Positions 53,315 through 61,660 of a stretch of 64,000 nt of DNA are shown one piece after another (position 1 is the stretch's first letter; every line of letters begins with the position of its first letter). Origin of the DNA: Chitinophaga arvensicola (GTDB lineage: Bacteria > Bacteroidota > Bacteroidia > Chitinophagales > Chitinophagaceae). A model generated the notes under the pieces. The model was not told the DNA's origin and ran no database searches. It worked only from the letters and a program-made list of their open reading frames with translations. The stretch is taken from contig NZ_FOJG01000002.1 in the NCBI RefSeq assembly GCF_900110835.1, forward strand, positions 1,392,979-1,456,978, written 5' to 3'. Both the position numbers and the translations under genes were made by a program.

Positions 53315-54748
53315 TTAGCTTACCACCGGGATTGATGCCGGTACTTGACTGATGATCATTAAAGTTCTGTCATCGTGATTGCCCGGACTCCAGAAATCCA
53401 TCCAGGTAGCTAACTCGTTGGCTACTTCCGGTGTATGGGATTCCAGATGCACTTTTACCTTGTCTTCATTGTCACCGTCCAGGTCCGCCAGCAGGGCTTT
53501 CCAGGCTTCCAGCTTTTCCAGGTTGGCTTCTACTTCAAACTTGGGATCATAAATACCATCCGTCATGAGCATCAGGTAAGAAAAATCCGGTACCAGCTTA
53601 AATCCAAAGCGGGTTGCAAATGTATCACTTTTAAAGATTTCCTGCATGGTAATAAACCGTGTACCACCACTAAATTCGCCTACATCGAGGCGGTTTAACA
53701 GGTTAACTGCGGAAAAATCCTTGTTTATTAGCGCAATCGGGCAATCTCCCACACCAAAACTCATGATCACTTCCCCGAATTCATACTGCTTTAATAGTAC
53801 AAATATAAGCGTGGAATGAAAATCTTTCAATGGGGCGCCGGTGCTGGCGGCAAATTCTTCCAGTTTCTTGAAAACGGTAAAAGCGGCCTTGCCGAGGTTA
53901 TCGTATACAAAGCGGGTGAGTTCCTTCTGTGTTTTATCACCCGCACTGGCTGCGTGTTCTGCCAGCAGTGCATCCAGGGCGGCGCTGCGTTCCGGTGTGA
54001 AATGCTGTTCAAAAAATTCCACCACACCTTTACAGGCCATTTTCGATCCTGCCCTCGACAGCCGGGCGCTGCCTGCACCATCGGAAACAGCGAAAACGCT
54101 CCAGCCGTTTTCCCCGAAATGCTGAAAGGCAAAATCATCTTCCCGGAAGCCGCCGGTATTGGCGTGTGAACGTCCCCGTTTAGAAGCCGCTACCAGGCGT
54201 TTTGTACCCAATTGCGCAACGGTGGCCACGTTGTCTTCTTTCCAGTGCGGATCGGTAGTGTCGCTGGGAATGTTTTTCCAGAGCGACCGTGGACTGGGAT
54301 TGATGATCAGCGGAATACGCTTTTCATGGGGCGCGCTATCTTCTTTTTCACCCGTGACCCGGTATTTCAATACCCATCTGACATCACCGCTTTTAAGCGG
54401 TATTCCGCTGATGGTCTTTGTTCCGGGATCGTATTGCAATCCGTACTCCTCCAGTCCTTCTATCGCTATACATTCCACATCATTCCAGTTCAGTTGCGCG
54501 AAATCCAATGTTACAGCGTAGGACTTGCCTGCCGTGGCATTGGGAATGCTGACGGATTGTTGTTGAATATCTGCTAACCGGCTTTTTAACTGCCACGTGT
54601 CCATGAGTAGCTTTTTATTTTCTATGATCTGCTGTACCGCCAGCCTGTTTATTTCTTCATTCACAAATGCGTCAAATAATTGCTGGCGGTGGTCGCCTAC
54701 CGTAATATTGTTTGCTTTGAACAGCTCCTGGATATAGGTTTTTCCCAT
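53315..54748 (-). CDS. PP2C-type protein phosphatase of the TerY-P triad
   Basis: 477 residues. An N-terminal helical part precedes an Ig-like segment (about 72-150, with LQYDPGTKTISGIPLKSG and WVLKYRV). The PP2C domain (about 185-470) shows the metal-binding Asp residues in AVSDGAG, LMTDGIYDP and DDRTLM, with FGVGDCPIALI between. It should reverse the action of the adjacent kinase, 10 bases downstream. The Ig-like front part is unusual and may bind a partner such as the vWA proteins. Confidence 0.9.
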   Translation of the reverse strand: MGKTYIQELFKANNITVGDHRQQLFDAFVNEEINRLAVQQIIENKKLLMDTWQLKSRLADIQQQSVSIPNATAGKSYAVTLDFAQLNWNDVECIAIEGLEEYGLQYDPGTKTISGIPLKSGDVRWVLKYRVTGEKEDSAPHEKRIPLIINPSPRSLWKNIPSDTTDPHWKEDNVATVAQLGTKRLVAASKRGRSHANTGGFREDDFAFQHFGENGWSVFAVSDGAGSARLSRAGSKMACKGVVEFFEQHFTPERSAALDALLAEHAASAGDKTQKELTRFVYDNLGKAAFTVFKKLEEFAASTGAPLKDFHSTLIFVLLKQYEFGEVIMSFGVGDCPIALINKDFSAVNLLNRLDVGEFSGGTRFITMQEIFKSDTFATRFGFKLVPDFSYLMLMTDGIYDPKFEVEANLEKLEAWKALLADLDGDNEDKVKVHLESHTPEVANELATWMDFWSPGNHDDRTLMIISQVPASIPVVS

Positions 54749-54763
54749 GTGTATTTTTTTCCG

Positions 54764-55819
54764 TTAGCCCTGAGCCCTGTCTACATCAAAACCGCCTTCA
54801 CTGATGCCATAGGTGGCCTGGTTGCCGCAGGTGGGACAGGTACTTAGTTTCTCATCTCCTATACAATGTATCTGCCCGCAGGAGCATAATGCAAAGCCCC
54901 ATTGATTGCCGCAGCAGGGGCAGTTGGGATTACCCAGCAATTCTTCGCTGCTGATACGGGCCGGCTTTGCGGAAGGATCAGACAGTTCCTGGTAGGTTTT
55001 ATCTACCTGGAAAGCACCTACCAGCTTATAATACAGCCGGTTCAGGTTTAACCCGTAAATATCTGCGTCCTGTTCAGCGCGACGGTACTTCATGAGATAC
55101 TCGCGTTTCATGTGCTGGCATTTTCCTACCATCACCACAAAATTGCTGTCGGTGTACTGCCTTGGTGGTTCAGGTTTCGACAAATCTATTTTTGATAATG
55201 TATCCGTATCGTGAATTTTGGATAATTCAAATCCGGAAGCATTTTTCTCTACGCTTTCGCTGCTGGTTTTAATAGAATCCGTGATCCAGCGGAAAAATTG
55301 TTTATAGGCTGTGGGGCTGCTGTTTTTAAAATGGATCACGTTTTCTGTCAGTTCTTTCAGCACATTGGTATCGGCTTCATTGCCGAAAGAAATGGCCACC
55401 AGGTTGGTATTGCGCTGCCAGTTCTGTTTCCATTCGCGGATCGCCTGGCTGGTATCATCTGTGGGAACACCATCCGTGAATAAAAAGATGATAGGTTTCC
55501 AGTCACCTTTTTGGTCATAGGTGGTTTTCACCTGGTTCTTCCGCAATTCATACATGAGATGTCCGAGCCCCCTGCTTAAAGAGGTGCCTCCACCGATGGG
55601 GAAACGCGGCGGATAAAAGTTGATAATTTCCTGTAAGGGCACCAGCGTTTTTGCCTGTCCGGCGAAAACGAGGATAGAGATCCAGGCTGTTTCAATTGCA
55701 TAAGGATCTGCTTTGAGTGCCTGAATGATCTGCCCCAGGCCTTCTTCCACCTGTTGAATGGGTTCCCCGACCATCGATTCAGAGACATCTATCAAAAAAT
55801 AAACAGGGAGTCTTCTCAT
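54764..55819 (-). CDS. terY: TerY-type vWA protein with C-terminal zinc ribbons
   Basis: 351 residues. The vWA domain (about 1-200) begins MRRLPVYFLIDVSESMVGEP, with the metal-site motif DVSES and the remaining vWA acidic FTDGVPTDD. The linker is followed by a C-terminal part with cysteine pairs CPCC, CSCG, and CPTC (about 300-340), i.e. two zinc-binding knuckles. It is the third member of the vWA-PP2C-kinase triad, and its end overlaps the AIM24 gene's start region by one base. It may present targets to the kinase and phosphatase. Confidence 0.9.
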   Translation of the reverse strand: MRRLPVYFLIDVSESMVGEPIQQVEEGLGQIIQALKADPYAIETAWISILVFAGQAKTLVPLQEIINFYPPRFPIGGGTSLSRGLGHLMYELRKNQVKTTYDQKGDWKPIIFLFTDGVPTDDTSQAIREWKQNWQRNTNLVAISFGNEADTNVLKELTENVIHFKNSSPTAYKQFFRWITDSIKTSSESVEKNASGFELSKIHDTDTLSKIDLSKPEPPRQYTDSNFVVMVGKCQHMKREYLMKYRRAEQDADIYGLNLNRLYYKLVGAFQVDKTYQELSDPSAKPARISSEELLGNPNCPCCGNQWGFALCSCGQIHCIGDEKLSTCPTCGNQATYGISEGGFDVDRAQG

Positions 55820-56448
55820 TATCCAAAATTTACAGAGGTAACATATACGGTACCCGGACCGGTGATTTTCAGCATGCTTAAGCCTTCCCCGCCCAGTAGA
55901 TTGTTTCCGGAGAAATGGGAAGACATACGGTTGACCATCTCAGCGTTCATGCAGATAAAACTTTTTTCATCTACAAAAACAGTTTGTCCGGCGGTGAGAT
56001 CCAGTGTAATGGGCGATCCCATCACATCCAGGAAAACTGTACAAAAGCCGGTAATTTTCTGCATGATCAACCCGGTGCCGCCGATCAGGGAGCTGAGGTT
56101 CATTTTTACATCAATGTCAATTTTATCTGACGAGGCCACGTAGGCCCCGGCGCGGCATACAATGCCATTCGACAGTTGTTTCAGGTTTACCGGCAGCAGG
56201 CCTACTTTTCCTGCCAGTGCCAGTTTTTTATTATCCGGATGATTATTGCAAAGCTCTACCTGGAAAATGCTTTCACCGGTGAGTTTTCTTTTTATTAATC
56301 CGGCTACTCCTTTATCGAATACGTTGGTAGTAGCAGTGATGCCTTCTTCATAATAGATCAGGGCGCCTTTTTCACAAAAGAATTTCTCCTGCCGGGATAA
56401 TTCTACCTGCAGACATTTAAAATCATGTCCGATCAATTTTACGTTCAT
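55819..56448 (-). CDS. AIM24 family protein in the Ter operon
   Basis: 209 residues, AIM24 (DUF124/TIGR00266) fold: a beta-trefoil-like glycine-rich core with FFCEKGALIYYEEGI, SSLIGGTGLIMQKITG, and SGNNLLGGEGLSMLKITGPGTVYVTSV. In mitochondria AIM24 relates to membrane structure; the bacterial role is unclear, but linkage to Ter genes is known from comparative work. It sits between the vWA proteins and is clearly co-transcribed. Confidence 0.88.
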   Translation of the reverse strand: MNVKLIGHDFKCLQVELSRQEKFFCEKGALIYYEEGITATTNVFDKGVAGLIKRKLTGESIFQVELCNNHPDNKKLALAGKVGLLPVNLKQLSNGIVCRAGAYVASSDKIDIDVKMNLSSLIGGTGLIMQKITGFCTVFLDVMGSPITLDLTAGQTVFVDEKSFICMNAEMVNRMSSHFSGNNLLGGEGLSMLKITGPGTVYVTSVNFG

Positions 56449-56459
56449 GTGGGTTTTTA

Positions 56460-57095
56460 TCAGATGATTAAATTCACTTCGCTGGGCGGCGGCGGCAGGG
56501 TGACCTGCTCCGTGGTACCCATACTTTTATTGCCCTGTTCGATGGTATCAGATACCCATTTAAAGAACTGCTTGAGCGTAGCGCTGTCGGCAGTATCCAG
56601 GTGGACCACCGTATCCGTCAGTTCTTTAAGCATGTCGTTATCCGCAGCTTTACCGGCGGCACAACCTACGATGGTAGCGAAGTTGAGGCCTTTGATCAGC
56701 GGGATCATTTTGCGATACAGCTGCTGATCAGAGGGTTTGCCATCGGTAAACAGGAACAGTAAAGGCCGCCAGTCGCCCTTTTGTGTTGGGGTGCCTTTGC
56801 GGACTTCACTGTTTACTTTTGCATGGAGAAACTCCAGGGCATAGCCGGTATGTGTGGGGCCGCTCTGCGGACAGGTGATTTCCGGTAACTGGAAGTTGGC
56901 CAATTCTACCAGGGGCGTCACTTCTTTCACTTCCCTGTCGAAAGTGATAATGCTCAGCCACAGGGAGTCCATGGCCTGCGGGTCCATCCGGAGGGTGTTT
57001 ACCATGCCGCTCAATGCATTATTCAGCGCTTGTATGGGTTCTCCATACATGGATCCGGAGGTATCCAATAAAAAAAATACCGGTAGTCTTCGCAT
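56460..57095 (-). CDS. terY: TerY-type vWA protein
   Basis: 211 residues, single vWA domain with the metal-site motif DTSGSM (about 10-15), FTDGKPSD, and the strand motif TFDREVKEV. It starts MRRLPVFFLLDTSGSMYGEP, nearly the same as the two other vWA proteins in this operon, and lacks the zinc ribbon. It lies 17 bases after the sister gene, showing recent duplication. Confidence 0.93.
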   Translation of the reverse strand: MRRLPVFFLLDTSGSMYGEPIQALNNALSGMVNTLRMDPQAMDSLWLSIITFDREVKEVTPLVELANFQLPEITCPQSGPTHTGYALEFLHAKVNSEVRKGTPTQKGDWRPLLFLFTDGKPSDQQLYRKMIPLIKGLNFATIVGCAAGKAADNDMLKELTDTVVHLDTADSATLKQFFKWVSDTIEQGNKSMGTTEQVTLPPPPSEVNLII

Positions 57096-57112
57096 GTCAA
57101 TATTTTAAATTC

Positions 57113-57751
57113 TTACACCACAATATTGAGTTCTGCTGGCGGAGGCGGTAATTCATTCAGTCCTACCACTTCTTTACCGGCGTCTTCTACCTTGGTGGAA
57201 GTAACTCCGATGGAAGCAGTAACCCAGGCAAAGAACCGGGCAATGCTCTGGCTGTCGGCAGTATCGAGGCTCAATACATTTTCCGTGATCTGTTTGAGCA
57301 CGGCGGTATCGGCACCGGAACCGGCGGCACAGGCGATGGTGTAGGCCACTTTGCGCTGTTTAAAAGCAGCAAGACCACTTTGCCAGTTGTCGGTAGGAAT
57401 GCCATCTGTCATGATAAACACGAGTGGTTTCCAGTCGCCTTTCCTTTCGGTAGTTGTTTTAGCCACTTCTGTGTCAATACAATGGCTCACTACCTGTAAA
57501 GCTTCTCCCAGTGCTGTGGTACCGGTAGCTTTGATATCCACCATCTGAAAGGAGGACAGGTCGGTCAGCGGAACAACCTGTCTGGCAGCGCTGTCGAAAG
57601 TGATGATACTGATAAAAGCCGTTTCAATTGCCTGTGGGTTCTGACGTAATGAATTAATCATTATCTGTACACCATTTTTGACCGCCTCTATTGGCTCTCC
57701 GCTCATAGATCCGGAAGTATCTAACAAAAGATACACGGGTAATCTTCTCAT
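57113..57751 (-). CDS. terY: TerY-type vWA protein, first copy
   Basis: 212 residues, complete vWA domain with DTSGSMSGEPIEAV, GTTALGEAL (metal-site Thr) and MTDGIPTDNW. It is closely related to the following vWA gene. TerY homologues act in the Ter stress modules with PP2C and kinase proteins. It lies 125 bases after the terD genes of the minus-strand operon, so an internal promoter is possible. Confidence 0.93.
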   Translation of the reverse strand: MRRLPVYLLLDTSGSMSGEPIEAVKNGVQIMINSLRQNPQAIETAFISIITFDSAARQVVPLTDLSSFQMVDIKATGTTALGEALQVVSHCIDTEVAKTTTERKGDWKPLVFIMTDGIPTDNWQSGLAAFKQRKVAYTIACAAGSGADTAVLKQITENVLSLDTADSQSIARFFAWVTASIGVTSTKVEDAGKEVVGLNELPPPPAELNIVV

Positions 57752-57876
57752 ACAATCAATAATTTAATACCAGTGTTGGCATGTTGAAAATAGGTAACGC
57801 TTCATCACGGCGCTTGCAGGTGCGGCAAAACAAGATGAACAGTTATGAATATAGGTCTGTAAATTTTTCTTCTTTA

Positions 57877-58560
57877 TCAGGAATAGGTTAATTTCTTCAA
57901 TTCATCCACAAAACTATCGGAAGGATGTGGAATGCCGATGGCCCTGAATTTCCAGGCGCCGTCTTTACGATAAATTTCCGCAAATGTCATGGAACACATC
58001 CCGTTATAGGTGCTATCGCCCGACAGGCTGAATTTTGCAATTTCCTTGCCCCTGTTATCTACTGCACGGATAAAGGCATTGTCGATCATACCAAAGTGCT
58101 GGTTATTCTGGCGGCCGTTGTAGATGGTTACCATGAATAAGATCTTCTGGTATTTGTTATCCATCTGATCCAGTTTGATAATGATCTGCTCATCGTCTCC
58201 ATCGCCTGCTCCGGTTCTGTTATCGCCGGTTAACCAGATGTTGCCGGAGGGATGCCGCATAGAGTTGAAGAAGATCACATCTCCTTCAAATAATCCCATG
58301 CTTCTGCCATCGCGCGACTGTACGGTTCTGCCGAGGTTAGCCACTTTTCCGTTGTTGTCGAGCAGCATCGCTACCGCATCCAGGTCATATTCTTCTTCTT
58401 TTTTCTCTCCTCCGAATAATTTTCCGAAGAAGCCTTCTTTTCCTTTTGATTGCCTGACGTCCCAGCCTAATCCGATGGTGACAGTAGACAAATCAAATTC
58501 TTCTCCTTTGTCGTTTTTGCGCAGGTCAATCGTCTGACCTTTTACCAGGTTAATAGCCAT
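57877..58560 (-). CDS. terD: TerD-family protein with insert
   Basis: 227 residues. TerD fold with an insertion (about 35-60, GFFGKLFGGEKKEEEY) ahead of the first acidic motif YDLDAV. The second is LTGDNRTGAGDGDDEQI. VTIYNGRQNNQHFGMIDNAFIR and WKFRAIGI close the fold. The insert resembles that of the plus-strand diverged copy. It lies 18 bases after the last terD of this operon. Confidence 0.93.
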   Translation of the reverse strand: MAINLVKGQTIDLRKNDKGEEFDLSTVTIGLGWDVRQSKGKEGFFGKLFGGEKKEEEYDLDAVAMLLDNNGKVANLGRTVQSRDGRSMGLFEGDVIFFNSMRHPSGNIWLTGDNRTGAGDGDDEQIIIKLDQMDNKYQKILFMVTIYNGRQNNQHFGMIDNAFIRAVDNRGKEIAKFSLSGDSTYNGMCSMTFAEIYRKDGAWKFRAIGIPHPSDSFVDELKKLTYS

Positions 58561-58578
58561 AGGTGGTGGTTTTAGGAA

Positions 58579-59154
58579 TTATTTAATAATCTGACCTTTA
58601 AAATATTTGGATAAAAAGAAAGCCAGATCTTCCCTGTAACCAATCCCGGAGGCTTCAAATTTCCATTTTCCGTCTTTCAGGTAAAGACGGCCAAACTCCA
58701 CTCCTGTTTCAATGGAGAAATCTTCTCCCAGTTCATATTTTGCAATTTCGTTGCCGGTACCTTCATCCACAATACGGATATAGGAATCTCTTACCTGTCC
58801 AAAATTTTGTCTTCTGCCGATGGCATCGTGAATGGTCACTACAAATAAAATCTCTCTCACGCGTGGATCTACTTTAGTTAAGTCCACCTGTATGGTTTCA
58901 TCGTCACCGTCTGCACTGTTGCCGCCGGTAGGATCATCGCCCGTGTGATGTAATGCGGTATCAGGAGAATCCGTATTACCATAAAAAACGAAAAATTCCT
59001 CAGCGGGGATCAACCTGCTTTCATCGATCATAAATGCAGATGCATCCAGGTCAAAATCCGATCCGGTTCCTTCGTTCGGATGCCAGCCTAAACCTATACT
59101 GATTTTGGAAAGGCCGATATCAATCCGTTGTCCTTTTTGTAAGTTAATCGCCAT
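58579..59154 (-). CDS. terD: TerD-family Ca2+-binding stress protein
   Basis: 191 residues. It starts MAINLQKGQRIDIGLSK and carries both acidic Ca-binding motifs, FDLDAS and HTGDDPTGGNSADGDDETI, plus VVTIHDAIGRRQNFGQVRDS. It is the first gene of the minus-strand Ter operon and very similar to the first terD of the plus-strand operon. The two operons thus each carry one canonical and one insert-bearing TerD. Confidence 0.95.
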   Translation of the reverse strand: MAINLQKGQRIDIGLSKISIGLGWHPNEGTGSDFDLDASAFMIDESRLIPAEEFFVFYGNTDSPDTALHHTGDDPTGGNSADGDDETIQVDLTKVDPRVREILFVVTIHDAIGRRQNFGQVRDSYIRIVDEGTGNEIAKYELGEDFSIETGVEFGRLYLKDGKWKFEASGIGYREDLAFFLSKYFKGQIIK

Positions 59155-59239
59155 TTTTCAAAATTTTAAAACCAGGGGTAATATAGCATATTTATTTCAG
59201 AATATATGTAGGATGTGGTGGATCAACAGGTAATAAACT

Positions 59240-60067
59240 TTAATACTTCCGCATCACCTTCACCAGCATATCCGCAATCACCGTAAACCCTTTATCAGAT
59301 GGATGCAGCCCATCATACGTCATATCAATGGCTTCCACCGGATAAGGATATTCATCCGTTGCCGGATTGAAGGGTACATCCTGGTAAGCAGGCCAGGTGT
59401 AATTGGTATACACGCCGCTGGCCGGGTCTTTGAGCCGTTTGTATTTCACTGCGTTTTCAATGGTAATACCGCTCTCCTGATAAAGATCTACTTTATCAAA
59501 ATGCGCATAGTCTGCAATGGAGTCGATGGCGGCAGCTACCTGCGACAACAACTGCCCTTTTTTCTCCTTATAGGAGCCATAGGCATTGTTTTTCATGTCG
59601 GCGATGTAAACAAAGTCGCCGCGTTGCAGCGGAGTGATCAAAATAATATGGGCAGATTTATTCAGTGATTTCAGTTTATCGGTGATGGTCCGGTAAGCGC
59701 CATATACAGTGTGGTTACCGGTTTTATTGATATAGTCGGCCAGAGTACCCACCGGCCTGCCGGCCCACCAGTCGTTCGTACCGAGGAATACGGAATATAC
59801 ATCTGCTTTCACCAGGTCCAGCTTTTCAATAGCATCGGCGATACCGCCAGACGTCCACCCGTTGTAGCCTTTATTGATGTATTGTATATCCGGCAGCTGC
59901 GCGGTTACCCTTGTCATGTAGCCTTTGGTGATCCTGTTGCCCGTTTCATCAGGGTGTTCATTCAGGTAGGTGATAGAATCTCCAATGGCCACCCATGTTA
60001 TTTTGCGGGGCTTAAATGCGGCAGCAACTGCTGCTATCATGAGTACACCAAACAACCATTTCTTCAT
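59240..60067 (-). CDS. SGNH/GDSL-family hydrolase
   Basis: Exported esterase/lipase-type hydrolase, 275 residues. The N-terminal signal-like segment (1-17) precedes VAIGDSITY (nucleophile Ser). GTNDWW is block III and TYDGLHPSDKGF is block V (Asp and His), the four SGNH blocks. It may deacetylate polysaccharides or cleave esters. It lies 85 bases upstream of the minus-strand Ter operon on the same strand; no sequence sign links them. Confidence 0.9.
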   Translation of the reverse strand: MKKWLFGVLMIAAVAAAFKPRKITWVAIGDSITYLNEHPDETGNRITKGYMTRVTAQLPDIQYINKGYNGWTSGGIADAIEKLDLVKADVYSVFLGTNDWWAGRPVGTLADYINKTGNHTVYGAYRTITDKLKSLNKSAHIILITPLQRGDFVYIADMKNNAYGSYKEKKGQLLSQVAAAIDSIADYAHFDKVDLYQESGITIENAVKYKRLKDPASGVYTNYTWPAYQDVPFNPATDEYPYPVEAIDMTYDGLHPSDKGFTVIADMLVKVMRKY

Positions 60068-60206
60068 TGCGGAATGCCTTTATATAATTCTTCTGCCAGT
60101 ATAGGGAAAATTAGGGAGATTTTCACCTGTTGCAGTGATAAAACATTCCATTGCTGGACTACCGGTCGATTGTAAACTGGGCTACCAGTCTGAACAATGA
60201 TGCCCC

Positions 60207-60214
60207 TAAATTTG
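60207..60214 (+). promoter_or_regulatory. Candidate -7 promoter box for the DoxX gene
   Basis: TAAATTTG matches TAnnTTTG exactly, 20 bases before the DoxX start. A -33 element is not obvious. Confidence 0.4.
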
Positions 60215-60234
60215 TCTGGCAAAAAAATAACAGC

Positions 60235-60681
60235 ATGAAAAACAAAGCGGATATTTATCAACTTTTCTTGAGATTTGCCCTGGGAGCCAGTTATCTGTGC
60301 GCAGGACTGGACAGGTTCGGAGTATGGGGCCCGGCTGGTGCGGCCCATGTGAGTTGGGGCAACTGGCAGAACTTTATGGTATATGCGCAAAAACTGATGT
60401 TCTTCCTGCCGTATTCCATGGCTTCATTTTTTGCGGCACTAGCCTCGGGCGCAGAGATTCTTTTTGCCTTATTGCTGATAACAGGCTGGTATACACGCCA
60501 GGCAGCCATCGGTAGTGGTGTACTGACGCTATGTTTTGCCCTGTCAATGACGATCGCACTGGGAATTGCCCAACCGCTGAATTACTCTGTATTTACCGCC
60601 AGTGCAGCGAGCTTTTTGCTTTCTTCCCTCCCGGCGTATCGCTGGAGCATGGACCAGTGGCTTCGTAAAAGACAGGACTAA
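60235..60681 (+). CDS. DoxX-like membrane protein
   Basis: 148 residues from MKNKADIYQLFLRFALGASY; the longer frame adds 28 residues without homology. Four hydrophobic helices form the DoxX-like fold (LGASYLCAGLDRFG, SFFAALASGAEILFALLLIT, IGSGVLTLCFALSMTIALGI, FTASAASFLLSSL). DoxX homologues are linked with redox or sulfur stress in various bacteria, and the function here is unknown. It converges on, and overlaps by four bases, the DUF4287 gene. Confidence 0.87.
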   Translation: MKNKADIYQLFLRFALGASYLCAGLDRFGVWGPAGAAHVSWGNWQNFMVYAQKLMFFLPYSMASFFAALASGAEILFALLLITGWYTRQAAIGSGVLTLCFALSMTIALGIAQPLNYSVFTASAASFLLSSLPAYRWSMDQWLRKRQD

Positions 60682-60896
60682 TCCCGCTTCCCTTTGAAGT
60701 AGGCAAAAATCGCCATGGCATGACCATGTCCGAGTTCGTATTCTTCTTTCAGCCAGTTGACTATCTCCGTAGCTTTTACTTTGGGATCCAGCACGCCGTC
60801 TTTTAAAAACTTCTTTTTCTCCGCCAGCTTTTTAAAATCGTCTGCGGTTTTGCCGGTTTTTGTTTTGATATTATCTAAGTAGGCCTGAAATGACAT
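60678..60896 (-). CDS. DUF4287 domain protein
   Basis: 72 residues, the whole protein being the DUF4287 domain: MSFQAYLDNIKTKTGKTADD and EELGHGHAMAI-type ending (here EYELGHGHAMAIFAYFKG). Small, helical, cytoplasmic; its role is not known. It converges on DoxX with overlapping stops. Confidence 0.85.
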   Translation of the reverse strand: MSFQAYLDNIKTKTGKTADDFKKLAEKKKFLKDGVLDPKVKATEIVNWLKEEYELGHGHAMAIFAYFKGKRD

Positions 60897-60996
60897 AATA
60901 TTTGTTTTTATTTTTTAACGATAAAGCAAATTTATTATTTCCGGCGAATACCTACAGGGGCTGATTCCGACATTTTAAGGGGTAAATTGTACTGCA

Positions 60997-61440
60997 CTAT
61001 TTTGTGATTCCGGTGATCCATCTTGCCAGCCGGCTCATTTTCTTTATGCGGCAATTGTGAAAAGCAGACATCTGCCACTGCCCTTCCTGGTTTTTCATCC
61101 ATACGGTGGTATTGACCGACTGCCGGCTATCCGGTACTTTCTTCTGCCAGCGAAAACGAAGGGCGCCTTTCGCCACCACCAGGGCCACATGGTCGCTCAG
61201 AAAACGCACCTGCTCAATTTCACCCTGCAGCCGGGCGCCTCTGAACATGAAGTTACGCATCATCTGCTCATGCAACCGGATATACTCCTCACGTCCTTTC
61301 AAATGCATCCCGTTAAACGTAATATAGTCGCAGTCTTCCGTCAGGTAAACGGAAGCGCCACGGAAATCCAGCGTCCGAAATGAGTGATAAATGGCATTAT
61401 TGGCCTGTTTGATAGCGTCAATTTCCTGTACCTGATCCAT
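60997..61440 (-). CDS. SnoaL-like / DUF4440-type protein
   Basis: 147 residues, NTF2-like fold: an N-terminal helix pair (IDAIKQANNAIYHSFRTLDF), then strands with CDYITFNGMHLKGREEYIRL, VRFLSDHVALVVAKGALRF and TVWMKNQEGQWQMSAFHNC. This is the pattern of DUF4440/SnoaL-like proteins, where ligand and reaction usually cannot be told. No signal peptide. Confidence 0.82.
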   Translation of the reverse strand: MDQVQEIDAIKQANNAIYHSFRTLDFRGASVYLTEDCDYITFNGMHLKGREEYIRLHEQMMRNFMFRGARLQGEIEQVRFLSDHVALVVAKGALRFRWQKKVPDSRQSVNTTVWMKNQEGQWQMSAFHNCRIKKMSRLARWITGITK

Positions 61441-61601
61441 ATGATAGTATTTTTAGGATTTGATACGAAAATAGGCGGCGCGTTGATAGTGGAACAGGGC
61501 TAATGGGTTAATGACAACATCATACCGGTAAAAACAAGTTTTTTGCCGGTAAAGGCGAAGGGGTACCATACGGATCCGCTATGATCATCTCCCGGAAACA
61601 G

Positions 61602-61639
61602 AAAAAAATACGGGCATCCCATACACCGAGATACCCGTA
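61602..61639 (-). terminator. Terminator after the DUF2167 gene
   Basis: A 10-bp stem (61609-61618 with 61630-61639, one G-T pair) is followed on the minus strand by a run of seven T, about 20 bases past the stop codon. Confidence 0.85.
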
Positions 61640-61660
61640 CCTGCAAACTTTAATAATTTT

